60,348 bases of DNA, taken from contig NZ_FMCU01000029.1 of NCBI RefSeq assembly GCF_900091525.1, forward strand, positions 1-60,348, in the 5' to 3' direction. This DNA comes from Micromonospora matsumotoense. Lineage in GTDB: Bacteria; Actinomycetota; Actinomycetes; Mycobacteriales; Micromonosporaceae. Position numbers and translations under genes: made by a program. Of this stretch, positions 1-7,470 are shown piece by piece (position 1 is the stretch's first letter; the number at the start of each line of letters is the position of its first letter). The notes below the pieces were generated by a model, which ran no database searches, was not told the origin of the DNA, and saw only the letters and a list, made by a program, of their open reading frames with translations.

Positions 1-100
1 CGGCGTCGGTGCGGGCCTGCCGCCATGCGGTCAGACGGGGTGCGATCAGGGCCCATCGGGCGTCGGATAGGTCGGACGGATAGGCTCGTCGCGCGGTCAT
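1..100 (-). CDS. IS5-family transposase, N-terminal part (runs off window edge)
   Basis: Reading the minus strand from an ATG at 100 gives MTARRAYPSDLSDARWALIA and continues to the window edge. This opening, with YPSDLSDARWALI, is typical of IS5-family transposases carrying the DUF4096 N-terminal domain. Only 33 codons are visible, so the DDE catalytic core cannot be judged and the copy may be intact or broken outside the window. A different C-terminal piece of the same transposase type lies near 12.1 kb on the opposite strand; it is not the missing half of this copy. Terminal inverted repeats were not identified. Confidence 0.8.
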   Translation of the reverse strand, partial: MTARRAYPSDLSDARWALIAPRLTAWRQARTDA

Positions 101-471
101 GATTCAGGCGTACGGTGCCGTGGCACCGGGTCGGCGGACGTCATGTCCGTCGATGTATAGCCGAATGTGAACCAGACACGATCCCGGGGTGAAATGCTGC
201 GTTTCCGGTCAGGGTGGAGCCGGGTGGGATGGGGCTATTCTGGCCCGAGTGGGACATGTTGCCCCGCCAAGGCCGGGGCGCCAATCGGTCACACTGGCGC
301 GAAGGTGAAGGAAACGTCCAGTTAGGTCCCGTTTCGTAGCCCGGTTGACCTATCGAGTACGAGACCATCATGACCCCACCGGTCGCATCCGGGATCCTCG
401 TCAGTCCGGCGCCGGTTGACGAATTCCAGTTCGTGTCTGCTCATCAGGGGTTTCTGCGGTATTTTCCTGCC
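101..471. other. Intergenic region between IS5 transposase and TetR gene
   Basis: No convincing gene is seen here. The stretch holds a small perfect inverted repeat (GGTGCC at 114-119 with GGCACC at 122-127) just upstream of the transposase start and an inverted repeat GCGCCA/TGGCGC near 286-307. The outer end of the insertion sequence should lie here but I could not locate it. Codon third positions between 370 and 471 drift to A/T, which argues against the longest TetR reading frame being coding there. Confidence 0.4.
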
Positions 472-1077
472 GTGCCCGATGACAGGCGAGAACGGTCGAG
501 GCTGCGCGCCGAGCGTAGCGACGGCGTGGAGAACCGGCAGCGGATTCTCGCCGTGGCGACGGTGGTCGTTGCCCGCGACGGCCTGCAGGTGCCCCTGGCG
601 ACGGTGGCGGCCGAGGCTGAGGTCGGGATCGGCACCCTCTACCGCCACTTCCCGAACCGTGCGGCATTGCTGGATGGATTGGTCATACGGTCCCTGCGGG
701 TTGTCCTCGAGGCGATCCGGGATGCGGTCGGCGACGCCGCGACCGCGCTCGACGCGGTGCGGGGTTACTTCTACCGCATGATCGAACACCGCGACCAGCT
801 GATCCTCCCACTGCGCGGCGGCCCTGCGGTGGCCAGCGCCGAAGCGGCCGGACTTCGCGAGGACGTCCGCCGAGAACTTGAGGACATCCTGCGCCGAGGG
901 GTCGCGGACGGCACGATCCAGAGCGGCTTGACTCCCCTCGACCTCATCCTGATGGCGACGATGCTGGCCCAGCCGCTGCCCAACATCACGGACTGGGACC
1001 TCGTCGCACGACGGACGGCAGACGTCTATCTCGCCGGCATGCCGCCCCGGAGTGGCGAACCGTACGTCCGACGCTAG
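472..1077 (+). CDS. TetR/AcrR-family transcriptional regulator
   Basis: A 201-residue protein from the GTG at 472. The N-terminal helix-turn-helix is clear, with QRILAVATVVVARDG, then LATVAAEAEVGIGTLYRHFPN as the HTH and YRHFPNRAALL as the recognition helix and exit. The C-terminal ligand domain is of the type found in many actinobacterial TetR proteins. The frame is open back to an ATG at 370, but residues before PDDRRERSRLR look non-coding (A/T-rich third positions), so I prefer 472; neither start has a strong ribosome binding site. The gene is followed after 76 bases by a cupin gene whose leader carries an inverted repeat, so it probably controls that gene. The ligand is unknown. Confidence 0.85.
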   Translation: MPDDRRERSRLRAERSDGVENRQRILAVATVVVARDGLQVPLATVAAEAEVGIGTLYRHFPNRAALLDGLVIRSLRVVLEAIRDAVGDAATALDAVRGYFYRMIEHRDQLILPLRGGPAVASAEAAGLREDVRRELEDILRRGVADGTIQSGLTPLDLILMATMLAQPLPNITDWDLVARRTADVYLAGMPPRSGEPYVRR

Positions 1078-1078
1078 A

Positions 1079-1106
1079 CTTATCCGGACGGTTTCCTCCG
1101 TCTAAG
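1079..1106. promoter_or_regulatory. Imperfect inverted repeat, candidate TetR operator
   Basis: Between the TetR stop and the cupin start there is GACGG (1087-1091), six bases, then CCGTC (1098-1102), with flanking CTTA (1079-1082) and TAAG (1103-1106) extending the symmetry imperfectly. Size and position suit a TetR-family dimer site in front of the cupin gene. Assignment to the neighbouring regulator is inference. Confidence 0.4.
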
Positions 1107-1153
1107 CTGGTGGCTTGCCGCGCCGGCCCGGTGCTTCAGGCAAGGAGACCGAC

Positions 1154-1615
1154 ATGAGCATGCTCTACCTAGCGCAGCCCGAACAGCAGCAACAACTGGA
1201 GTGGCTCGACGGCGGAACGCTCGCCATGTTGCTCGACGGCAAGGCCACCGACGGCCAGTTGATGATGGGCCGTTTCGACGTCAGCAAAGGTGAGGCGCCG
1301 CCCTACCACACGCACACCCGCGAGGACGAGGTCTTCATGCTGATCAAGGGCACCGCCCTGGTCTGGTACGACGACCAGGAATACGAGGTGGCCGAGGGTG
1401 GCGTGGTGTTCCTACCCAAAGGCGTCCCACATGCGTACCGCATCACCTCCGACCGGGCCGACCTGCTGATGATCAATACGCCGGCCGGCATCGAGGGCAT
1501 GTTCCGCGCATCCGGGCGGGACAAGTCCACCCCTCGCCCGCCGGACTTCAAGATCACGCCGAACCCGGCAATCGCCGCAGAATACGGAAACGTCATCGTT
1601 GGCCCGCCCCGCTGA
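1154..1615 (+). CDS. Cupin-domain protein (quercetin-dioxygenase-like single cupin)
   Basis: A 153-residue protein starting at ATG 1154, preceded by AAGGAGA at 1142-1148; the longer frame from 1115 has no such site. Cupin motif 1 is visible as PPYHTHTREDEVFMLIKG (two His and one Glu as metal ligands) and motif 2 as GGVVFLPKGVPHAYRI (third His), so a metal-binding single-domain cupin fold is likely. Such proteins range from small dioxygenases to sugar or polyketide-modifying enzymes, so the substrate cannot be named. It lies downstream of a TetR gene and a putative operator, which suggests ligand-induced expression. Confidence 0.88.
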   Translation: MSMLYLAQPEQQQQLEWLDGGTLAMLLDGKATDGQLMMGRFDVSKGEAPPYHTHTREDEVFMLIKGTALVWYDDQEYEVAEGGVVFLPKGVPHAYRITSDRADLLMINTPAGIEGMFRASGRDKSTPRPPDFKITPNPAIAAEYGNVIVGPPR

Positions 1616-1641
1616 CCCCTGCACCTATCTGGGGGGCACGC

Positions 1642-1850
1642 ATGGCGTTGCCACTCGACCCGCAGATCGCTGCAGCTCTTACCCCGATCTTGGAAAACGC
1701 GGGCGAGGTGAAGCAGCCGCCGGGCGGTGACGTCGGAGCCCGCCGCACCGCGATGGACGGAATGCTCGCCGCGATCAACGGCATCGAAGCCGTACCGGAC
1801 GATGTCAGCACCACCGACCAGCAGTCAGGGGCGGATTCAACCGGTGGTGC
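1642..1850 (+). pseudogene. Truncated alpha/beta-hydrolase, N-terminal fragment
   Basis: From ATG 1642 the first ~60 residues (MALPLDPQIAAALTPILENA, then VGARRTAMDGMLAAI) look like the N-terminal arm of acetyl-hydrolase/lipase-type alpha/beta-hydrolases, which normally continue into the oxyanion HGGG and GDSAGG segments. Here that continuation is missing: near 1830-1860 the frame turns into proline- and arginine-rich sequence of a different character, and a second open frame begins. I read this as a 3'-truncated gene. The family call rests on about 60 residues only. It follows the cupin gene by 26 bases. Confidence 0.5.
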
Positions 1851-1855
1851 GATGA

Positions 1856-2302
1856 CGAGCGAGATGCCCGACACCCCCCCACGTCCCCCAGGAAACGGGG
1901 GACGGCACCGGGAACCAAGATCCGCCACGTCCCCCGCAACCGTCCTCACGTCCCCCGGAAACCGGGTGGCAGAGGAACCAGGAGGAACAACGAGGAGCGA
2001 GACAACCCAGGAAGAAGAACGCCGTTCGTACGGACCTTGCTGTTACGCCCGCACGCGTCGCCGGCACCAACCCCGGTTCCACCTTCGACGCCCCAAGCCA
2101 ACCGACCCACCTGATCGAGAGTGACCCCGCCCGACCCAAGCCGGACGGTGCCCACGGCTTCTACCCGGCATCCGTGCCCCGGCCGCGCCAGAACCCGCTG
2201 CGCCGGACCGACCGGGTCGCTCAGGTCATCGCGGAGGCCAGCGCCCGCCGGCAGGCCGCCGTCGCCGCGCACCAGGCCGCCCGACACGCAACCGACGGAT
2301 GA
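1856..2302 (+). pseudogene. C-terminal fragment of an unrecognised protein (no start codon)
   Basis: Frame 2 is open from a stop at 1853-1855 to TGA at 2300-2302, has strongly GC-rich third positions, and reads as natural protein: RKKNAVRTDLAVTPARVAG, then FYPASVPRPRQNPLRR and an alanine/arginine-rich helical tail ending ARHATDG. There is no plausible start codon, so it looks like the 3' end of a gene whose front was lost. I do not recognise the family; basic, proline-rich tails like this occur in actinomycete mobile-element proteins, but that is a guess. It abuts the truncated hydrolase, marking a deletion or insertion junction near 1.85 kb. Confidence 0.45.
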
Positions 2303-2545
2303 CCACCCCGATCGGTGCCTGACCTCTCGGTGTGGAGCGCGCCCTGGGCCTCCACTCAAAGCCGTTGCGCGGAGAAGCTAGCTCGGTAGGCACCCGAGCC
2401 GACCTGCACGCGCTCGACGCCGACGCGGCACCGACTGGTGCTGATCTGTCCCATTGCTTCCTGCGCCGTGCCCGCCGACCGCCGGTGCCGTCGGCTGGCG
2501 CCTGAAGCGGTCGACGGCCGGGGGCTGCGGGGAGGCGGTTGCCGG

Positions 2546-2968
2546 CTATGCCCAACCGTGGACGGAGGTCGACGCGGAGCCGCCGTGGTCGTCGGTCATC
2601 AGGCCGTTCACCGTGACCTCCCGGAAGGGGTCCCAGCCCTCGGCGACATCGACGGTGACCTGCCAGGCGACCGGCCCGGCCGTGCAGGGCACGTCCACCT
2701 CGCCCGCGCCGAACCGGAACGGCATCAGCTGCACCACGGTGGAGAGCACGTGGGCGGTGCCGGTGGGCTGGGTGCAGGTCACCGTCCCGTGCACCTGGAT
2801 CTCCCGGTCGGAGAGGGCGTAGAAGCTGGTCACCGTGATCTGCGTGGTGGTGGTGCTGATCTGCCGGCCCGGTGGCGCGGGGGTGGCCTGCGCGGGTGCG
2901 GCCACGGTCAGGCCCGCTGCGGAGACGGCGGCGGTGATCAGCAGAGCGCGGATGGACCCACGAACCAT
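2546..2968 (-). CDS. Small secreted protein of unknown function
   Basis: A 140-residue protein from ATG 2968, with GGGAGAG about eight bases upstream; the longer frame back to 3064 is unlikely. Residues 1-28 (MVRGSIRALLITAAVSAAGL ending APAQA) form a Sec signal peptide with an AQA cleavage site. The mature part contains repeated Thr, a QITVTSFYALSDREIQVHGTV-type beta-strand pattern and two cysteines (TCTQ, VPCTAG) that could form one disulfide. It resembles small immunoglobulin-like secreted actinobacterial proteins. No family is assigned. It stands alone on the minus strand. Confidence 0.7.
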   Translation of the reverse strand: MVRGSIRALLITAAVSAAGLTVAAPAQATPAPPGRQISTTTTQITVTSFYALSDREIQVHGTVTCTQPTGTAHVLSTVVQLMPFRFGAGEVDVPCTAGPVAWQVTVDVAEGWDPFREVTVNGLMTDDHGGSASTSVHGWA

Positions 2969-3460
2969 GACGTCGACTCTCCCGGACTGGTGCGGTACCG
3001 ACCCGGCGGCGGTTGCCGCCGATGGGTTCGATCCTTGCAGCGTAGTGTCATCGGAAGCAATCACACCGCAACTGAATATTGTCTTTCCTCGATCGCTTCG
3101 GGGTCACTCCGGTCGCTACCGCTGCACGGGCACCTGGTCCTCATTGCGCACATCGTCAGCTGTCTACGCGAGACACCGCCGCTATCGATCGCCGAAGCAC
3201 TGCGCCCTCATCAATCACCACCTACGTCGATACACGGTCTAATCGGGTGGGGTGCCGGGGTGGAGATCATGATGGCGTTGCTGGCCGCATCTGGTGGGCC
3301 TACGGCAAGAACCTCATGGGGATGGTGTTCTTCACCTACGCCACCCCCGGCGGGTCGACCCCTCGTCGGCGGAACCTGTACCTGCCGCGCGGCTGGTGTG
3401 ACGGCCCCGCCCGCCGCGCCGAGCCGCGAGCGCCCCACCCGGGTCGGGTTCGCCGCCGGC
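2969..3460. other. 492-base intergenic stretch, no supported gene
   Basis: No reading frame here has a ribosome binding site, consistent third-position GC or a recognisable motif. Part of it (about 3250-3420, plus strand) can be read as IWWAYGKNLMGMVFFTYATP followed by arginine-rich sequence, which has a faint protein-like look but no start and no family match I know. The 3065-3240 portion is lower in GC than its surroundings and probably holds the promoter of the minus-strand secreted gene. Confidence 0.4.
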
Positions 3461-3991
3461 CTATCCCGTGGGCCGCTGCTTCCCGATCTGCCACATGGCG
3501 TGCACGAGCTTGCCGGTCACGAGCTGGACGTGGCCGCCGTTGGCTGTCCCTGTCGGCACGTCGAAGTAGACGCGGCCGTGTGACGCCTGCCCGGCCGTGG
3601 TGAAGGCTGTGGACGTCAGTTGGGGTGCGGCGACCTGGGCGCTGACCTGTGCCGGATGCGTGGCCTGGGCGGTGTCCCGGAAGATGAAGTTCTCCGGTCC
3701 TGCGGTGACCGGTTTCCCGGCTTTCAACAGCCTGATGTCCACGGTGACGACCAGGTTCTCCCGGCCGGCGGCCGGTGGGGACAGAACCGCCGCGGTCACG
3801 GTCACGCTGGCCTGACCGTTTCCCCAGAGGTCGATCGCGGCCTGCTGGCCGAGCCACAGGACGGCTATCGGCGGGGCGGCGGTCTCCGTCGGGGCAGCCT
3901 CGGAGGCGGCCTGTGGGGTGGCCGGGTCGGTGCATCCGCCCAGTGGGGTGAGTGCCACGGCGAGCAGCAGGGGCAGGCAGGTTCTTCTCAT
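3461..3991 (-). CDS. Lipoprotein of unknown function
   Basis: A 176-residue protein from ATG 3991. It begins MRRTCLPLLLAVALTPLGGC, a lipoprotein signal peptide with lipobox LGGC, so Cys20 should be acylated and the protein anchored outside the membrane. After a low-complexity Ala/Thr/Glu linker comes one beta-rich domain (QASVTVTAAVLSPP, NLVVTVDIRLLKAGKPVTAG, GRVYFDVPTG) reminiscent of the DUF4352/telokin-like immunoglobulin fold. It is in the same direction as the CHAP gene upstream, but a strong hairpin (4013-4046) separates them, so co-expression would need read-through. Confidence 0.75.
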   Translation of the reverse strand: MRRTCLPLLLAVALTPLGGCTDPATPQAASEAAPTETAAPPIAVLWLGQQAAIDLWGNGQASVTVTAAVLSPPAAGRENLVVTVDIRLLKAGKPVTAGPENFIFRDTAQATHPAQVSAQVAAPQLTSTAFTTAGQASHGRVYFDVPTGTANGGHVQLVTGKLVHAMWQIGKQRPTG

Positions 3992-4012
3992 GCGGTTCCC
4001 TCGTGGTCGGGC

Positions 4013-4046
4013 CGGGCGGGCGCACCGCGCTGGGTGCGCCCGCCCG
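4013..4046 (-). terminator. Hairpin terminator after the CHAP gene
   Basis: Perfect 14-base stem, 4013-4026 pairing with 4033-4046, around a six-base loop, located 11 bases after the CHAP stop. It should end the ligase-ACP/GNAT-CHAP transcript, leaving the lipoprotein gene outside the main operon. No U-tract is evident, as is usual in high-GC actinomycetes. Confidence 0.7.
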
Positions 4047-4057
4047 ACTGTGCAAGA

Positions 4058-4666
4058 TCAGCCCACACCGGTCCAGCCTGCGTACGGGGCGCCACCGTAG
4101 TGCAGGTTGTGCTTGTACACCTGGTTCTGGAAGTTGCCGGAGACCACCTTCTGGGTGCCGTTGACCACGCCGACGTAGACGCCGACGTGGTCGGAGTCGA
4201 CCGTCGGGTCACCGGAGGAGTTGTAGGTCACCGCGGCACCGGGGTAGATGCCGGACGTGGTGCCCGGGTGCCAGGTGCCGAAGAACTTCCCGTACCGCGC
4301 GGCGGTGCCGGCCTCGGAGTTCAGGTTCTCCCAGGCGTAGACGCCGGCGTTCTTCCAGACGTACTTGAGGAAGTCGGCGCACCATGCCTGGCAGCCCTTG
4401 CCCCAGTGGTTGGAGTAGAAGTTGCAGTTGGAGCCCATCGGGGTTTCGAGCGTGTGGTTGCTGTTGAGTTCGTCGTAGGCCGCCTGGACGACCCGGTCGC
4501 CGGTGGCGGTGTTGACGCCGATCTTCAGAACGTTCTGGTTGACGCCGCTCGACTCGTCGGTGACCGCCGGGGCGGCCTGCGCCGCGCCGGCGGGGGCCAG
4601 CGCGGTGAGGATCCCCATGGTGACCATGGCTCCGAGGGTCCGCTGCCGGACACTGTCAGTCCGCAC
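4058..4666 (-). CDS. Secreted CHAP-domain hydrolase
   Basis: A 202-residue protein from GTG 4666 (upstream GAAAGGCAGG). Residues 1-30 (VRTDSVRQRTLGAMVTMGIL then LAPAGAAQA) are a signal peptide with AQA cleavage. The mature part is a CHAP domain: CQAWCADFLKYVWKNAG carries the candidate nucleophile Cys, and SDHVGVYVGVVNG the candidate catalytic His. CHAP enzymes are amidases or endopeptidases that usually cut peptidoglycan peptides. Its start overlaps the end of the ACP/GNAT gene by 11 bases, so translation is probably coupled; pairing a cell-wall hydrolase with acyl-activating enzymes is unusual. Whether it acts on the wall, or is itself a target or maturation factor, is open. Confidence 0.85.
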   Translation of the reverse strand: MRTDSVRQRTLGAMVTMGILTALAPAGAAQAAPAVTDESSGVNQNVLKIGVNTATGDRVVQAAYDELNSNHTLETPMGSNCNFYSNHWGKGCQAWCADFLKYVWKNAGVYAWENLNSEAGTAARYGKFFGTWHPGTTSGIYPGAAVTYNSSGDPTVDSDHVGVYVGVVNGTQKVVSGNFQNQVYKHNLHYGGAPYAGWTGVG

Positions 4667-5549
4667 GTCCCACCTGCCTTTCTCTGTGTTGTCTGCCGGT
4701 TTCGAAAAGGAGTCCGTCGCCGGTGACGTCCTCCGGGTACAGCGCGCAGATGTACTTGTCCCAGAGGCGGCCCGCGTAGTAGTCGTGCTCACGCAGCACC
4801 CCCTCGACGTGGAACAGGTGGTTCTGCCCGCTCTGCACCTGTGGCCAGTTGATTCCCGGTATCTCCAGGTAGATCTTGTTGAGGGGAAACGTGTGGAAGA
4901 GGTGGCGGGCGAACAACGCCACCGCCTGAGCCGCCAGCCCGGTACCGGTGACGGCCGGGTGGAACACGGCACCGACGTAGGTGTGTCGCAGGCTCAGCTC
5001 GTCGCCGTAGGCCACGACCTGCCCGACCGGTTCGTCGTTCTCGATCCGGCGTACGACGAACTGCAACAGCACCTGGTTCCACAGTTCGGCGTTGAAACGC
5101 TCTATCGGCGGCACCGATCCCCGGTAGCGCCAGCGGAAACCCGTCTCCGGTCGTACGGCGAGTGCGTAGAGGAAACCGACGTCGTCCGGGGTGACTGGCA
5201 TCAGGCGGAACACGGGTGTCTCCAGGACGGGTACCAGCGGGTCGGGTGGAGTCGTGCGGGCAAGCCGGGTGGGAAGCCCCGACATTCCACCGCCGCCACC
5301 GATCTGAACGGAGAACCGGGGCGCCCTGTCCACGAGCGCCAACAACTCGCCCACCGTCTTGGGTAGTCCCGCCTCGACGGCGATCCGGACGCCCCGGCTC
5401 TGCAGCCAGGTGAGCACACGCATCTGGGCCAGGCTGTCGAGGGCCAGTTCGTCGCGGAGCGAGACCCGGTCGATGAGCGACTCCGCCGGCACGTCCAGCA
5501 GTGTCGCGAGTTCCGCGCGGGCGGGTACGACATTGTCGCCGGTCGTCAT
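4656..5549 (-). CDS. Acyl carrier protein - GNAT acyltransferase fusion
   Basis: A 297-residue two-domain protein. Residues 1-80 are an acyl carrier domain with the phosphopantetheine site DELALDSLAQMRVL (Ser39). Residues about 110-290 are a GNAT fold: VFRLMPVTPDDVGFLYAL at the start, a degenerate CoA-binding loop region TGTGLAAQAVALFA, and HLFHTFPLNKIYLEIP. Known ACP-dependent GNAT enzymes take an acyl group from a carrier protein and give it to an amine, so this protein could carry and transfer a fatty acyl chain in cis. Its ATG overlaps the ligase stop (ATGA) and its 3' end overlaps the CHAP start, so the three are one translational unit. The acceptor is unknown. Confidence 0.85.
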   Translation of the reverse strand: MTTGDNVVPARAELATLLDVPAESLIDRVSLRDELALDSLAQMRVLTWLQSRGVRIAVEAGLPKTVGELLALVDRAPRFSVQIGGGGGMSGLPTRLARTTPPDPLVPVLETPVFRLMPVTPDDVGFLYALAVRPETGFRWRYRGSVPPIERFNAELWNQVLLQFVVRRIENDEPVGQVVAYGDELSLRHTYVGAVFHPAVTGTGLAAQAVALFARHLFHTFPLNKIYLEIPGINWPQVQSGQNHLFHVEGVLREHDYYAGRLWDKYICALYPEDVTGDGLLFETGRQHRERQVGRAD

Positions 5550-7336
5550 CGGGTGCTCCTGTCCACGAGGGATGCGAGGGATGCGAGGGATGCGGGGGGT
5601 GCGGGGGTCGCGGTGCGGTCGTCGGTGGTGTCGAGGCCACGGGTGACGGGGTTGTCGCCGGTGCCGGGGAGGTCAGGTCCGGTGAGGTCACCGGCGAGGT
5701 AGCGGCGTCGGGTCTCGGCCCGGCGCAGCTTTCCCGACGATGTCCTCGGTAGGCCGCCGGGGCTCAGCGTCACCACCTGCGCAGGGGTGACGCCCACGTG
5801 CGCGGTGACGGCGACGGTCACCGCCCGGCGCACGTCGACGACGCCCGCGAGCCGGGTCTCGACCGCCACGACGAGACGCTCACCGTGGCGGGCCGGTACG
5901 CCGAACGCGGCGGCGCCGCCGGCCCGTACGCCGGTCGCGTGTGCGGCAGCCGCCTCAACGTCCTGCGGATGGATGTTGCGTCCCGCCGCGAACAGCACGT
6001 CCTTGGCCCGTCCGCAGACGACCAGTTCCCCGTCCGTCAGGTAGCCCAGGTCCCCGGTCTGCAGCCAGGGCGACGGCCGGGGTGCCTCACCCCAGTAGCC
6101 GCTGGTGACCGACGGCCCGGACACCTCGATGTGCCCGACGGCCCGCTCGTCGACGGGTGCGCCGGAGGTCCGGTCCACCACCCGGACGGAGGTTCCGGGC
6201 ACCGCCCGCCCGAGGCGGGTCAGGGGGTACGCCCCCGGGGTGGGTACCGCTCGGCCGTCCCGCTCGAGCAGTTCGCGGTCGACCTCGTCAACGGCGATTC
6301 CGGTGCCGACCCTGGAGAAGCTGACCGCCAGCGTCGACTCGGCGAGACCGTACGCGGCGATCATTGTGTCCGGGTCGAGGCCCCGGCGTGCCGCGGCGGT
6401 GAGGAAACGTCGGGTGGTCACCGGGTCGATCGGTTCGGCGCCCGAGAAGACGTGACGCAGTGAACCGAGGTCCGCCCCGAGGTCCGCCTCGAGCAGGTGG
6501 GTCATCAGCCCGAAGGCGAAGTTGGGTGCGCCTGTGCAGGTCGCCCGGTGTCGGCTGATCAGCTCGAGCCAACTGGCCGGTCGGGCCGCGAAGGCCGTCG
6601 ATGGCTGGAGGACCAGCGGGCACCCGCGTGACATCGGCAGGGCGAGGAAGCCGATGAGACCCATGTCGTGAAAGAGTGGAAGCCAGCTCAGCCATCGGGC
6701 ACACGTCGGGTCGAGGGCCTGCCGACCCATGGCTGCCTCGATGGCGGCCAGGTTGGCGGCAAGATTGCGGTGGGTGATGGGTACTCCCCGCGGGTGGCTG
6801 GTCGAGCCGCTGGTGTACTGGAGGATGGCGAGATCGTCCGGTCCGGGGCGCACCACCTCTGCCGGTGGCGTCGGGGCGGCCCCGGTGACCAGATCGGCCA
6901 GGGTCAGCACCTCCGCGCCGGACGGCCCGGTCAGCTCCGGCGGGGCGTCGGAGACCACTGCGGGGTCGACGATCACCAGGTCCGGCCGGGCGTCGGCGAG
7001 GATCCGGCGCAGTTGGGCGAGGTACGGCTGTCGTTCGGTGCGGCCGGGCAGGGGCAGCACGGTGAAGGCGGCACCGCGTAGCCACACCGCTCGCAGGGCG
7101 GCGATCAGGGGAGCCGTGGTGTCGCCGAGCAGGCTGACCCGGCTACCCGGGCCGATGCCGTGGGTGGCGAGGACGCCGGCCATGCGTCGGGCCTGGTCGT
7201 GCAGTTCGGCCCAGGTGTGACGGGTGTCGGACCGGGCGTCGGTCCCGGTCACGGTGAGGGTGGCGCGCGGGTCGGCGTTGGCGACGAGCGCTTCGACCAC
7301 GGTTTTCATATGCCCAGGATCAGCGGAGGGGTTCAT
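5546..7336 (-). CDS. Fatty-acyl-AMP ligase (FAAL), adenylate-forming
   Basis: A 596-residue ANL-superfamily enzyme. Visible motifs are the AMP-binding P-loop LQYTSGSTSHPRGV (A3), YGLAESTL (A5 region), LQTGDLGYL (A7) and the C-terminal lysine loop PRTSSGKLRR (A10). The YGLAEST and LSWLPLFHDMGLIG segments resemble fatty-acyl-AMP ligases rather than CoA ligases. It should activate a fatty acid as acyl-AMP and load it on the ACP domain encoded next. The start could be ATG 7336 or ATG 7309 (MKTVVEALV fits the family better); neither has a good Shine-Dalgarno. The C-terminal tail carries three ASL repeats encoded by a tandem 9-mer. The gene is divergent from a SARP-type regulator. Confidence 0.88.
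   Translation of the reverse strand: MNPSADPGHMKTVVEALVANADPRATLTVTGTDARSDTRHTWAELHDQARRMAGVLATHGIGPGSRVSLLGDTTAPLIAALRAVWLRGAAFTVLPLPGRTERQPYLAQLRRILADARPDLVIVDPAVVSDAPPELTGPSGAEVLTLADLVTGAAPTPPAEVVRPGPDDLAILQYTSGSTSHPRGVPITHRNLAANLAAIEAAMGRQALDPTCARWLSWLPLFHDMGLIGFLALPMSRGCPLVLQPSTAFAARPASWLELISRHRATCTGAPNFAFGLMTHLLEADLGADLGSLRHVFSGAEPIDPVTTRRFLTAAARRGLDPDTMIAAYGLAESTLAVSFSRVGTGIAVDEVDRELLERDGRAVPTPGAYPLTRLGRAVPGTSVRVVDRTSGAPVDERAVGHIEVSGPSVTSGYWGEAPRPSPWLQTGDLGYLTDGELVVCGRAKDVLFAAGRNIHPQDVEAAAAHATGVRAGGAAAFGVPARHGERLVVAVETRLAGVVDVRRAVTVAVTAHVGVTPAQVVTLSPGGLPRTSSGKLRRAETRRRYLAGDLTGPDLPGTGDNPVTRGLDTTDDRTATPAPPASLASLASLVDRSTR
5567..5593. repeat. Three tandem copies of a 9-base repeat inside the FAAL gene
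   Basis: GAGGGATGC occurs three times without a mismatch at 5567-5575, 5576-5584 and 5585-5593. On the minus strand it encodes Ala-Ser-Leu repeats in the extreme C-terminus of the ligase. The in-frame unit changes tail length without a frameshift. Confidence 0.85.
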
Positions 7337-7406
7337 CGAAACGGCACGCGTTTCTTCATCGGCATCAGGAATGCGGGCGGGCGCAGACGTTACCGATGGG
7401 TTCGAC

Positions 7407-7436
7407 TTGTGACGATCACATTGATCAACTTAAAAT
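7407..7436 (+). promoter_or_regulatory. Promoter of the SARP regulator with overlapping palindrome
   Basis: TTGTGA (7407-7412), 18 bases, then TAAAAT (7431-7436) make a reasonable housekeeping-type promoter ending about 35 bases before the SARP start. TGTGACGATCACA (7408-7420) is a perfect palindrome with arms of five bases around CGA, and it covers the -35 element; TTGATCAA follows at 7421-7428. The site lies between divergent genes, so a bound repressor could control both the regulator and the ligase operon. Confidence 0.55.
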
Positions 7437-7470
7437 CCACTCATCGGGTTGCCATGCGGCTGGGGGCAGC

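Noticed and set aside
286..307. Inverted repeat GCGCCA/TGGCGC as an operator or IS end
   Set aside because: Only six bases per arm in 70+ percent GC DNA, no second copy, and no target duplication visible.
3250..3430. Possible coding remnant IWWAYGKNLMGMVFFTYATP
   Set aside because: No start, no ribosome binding site, no family I recognise, and the flanking codons turn arginine/proline-rich in the way of a shadow frame.
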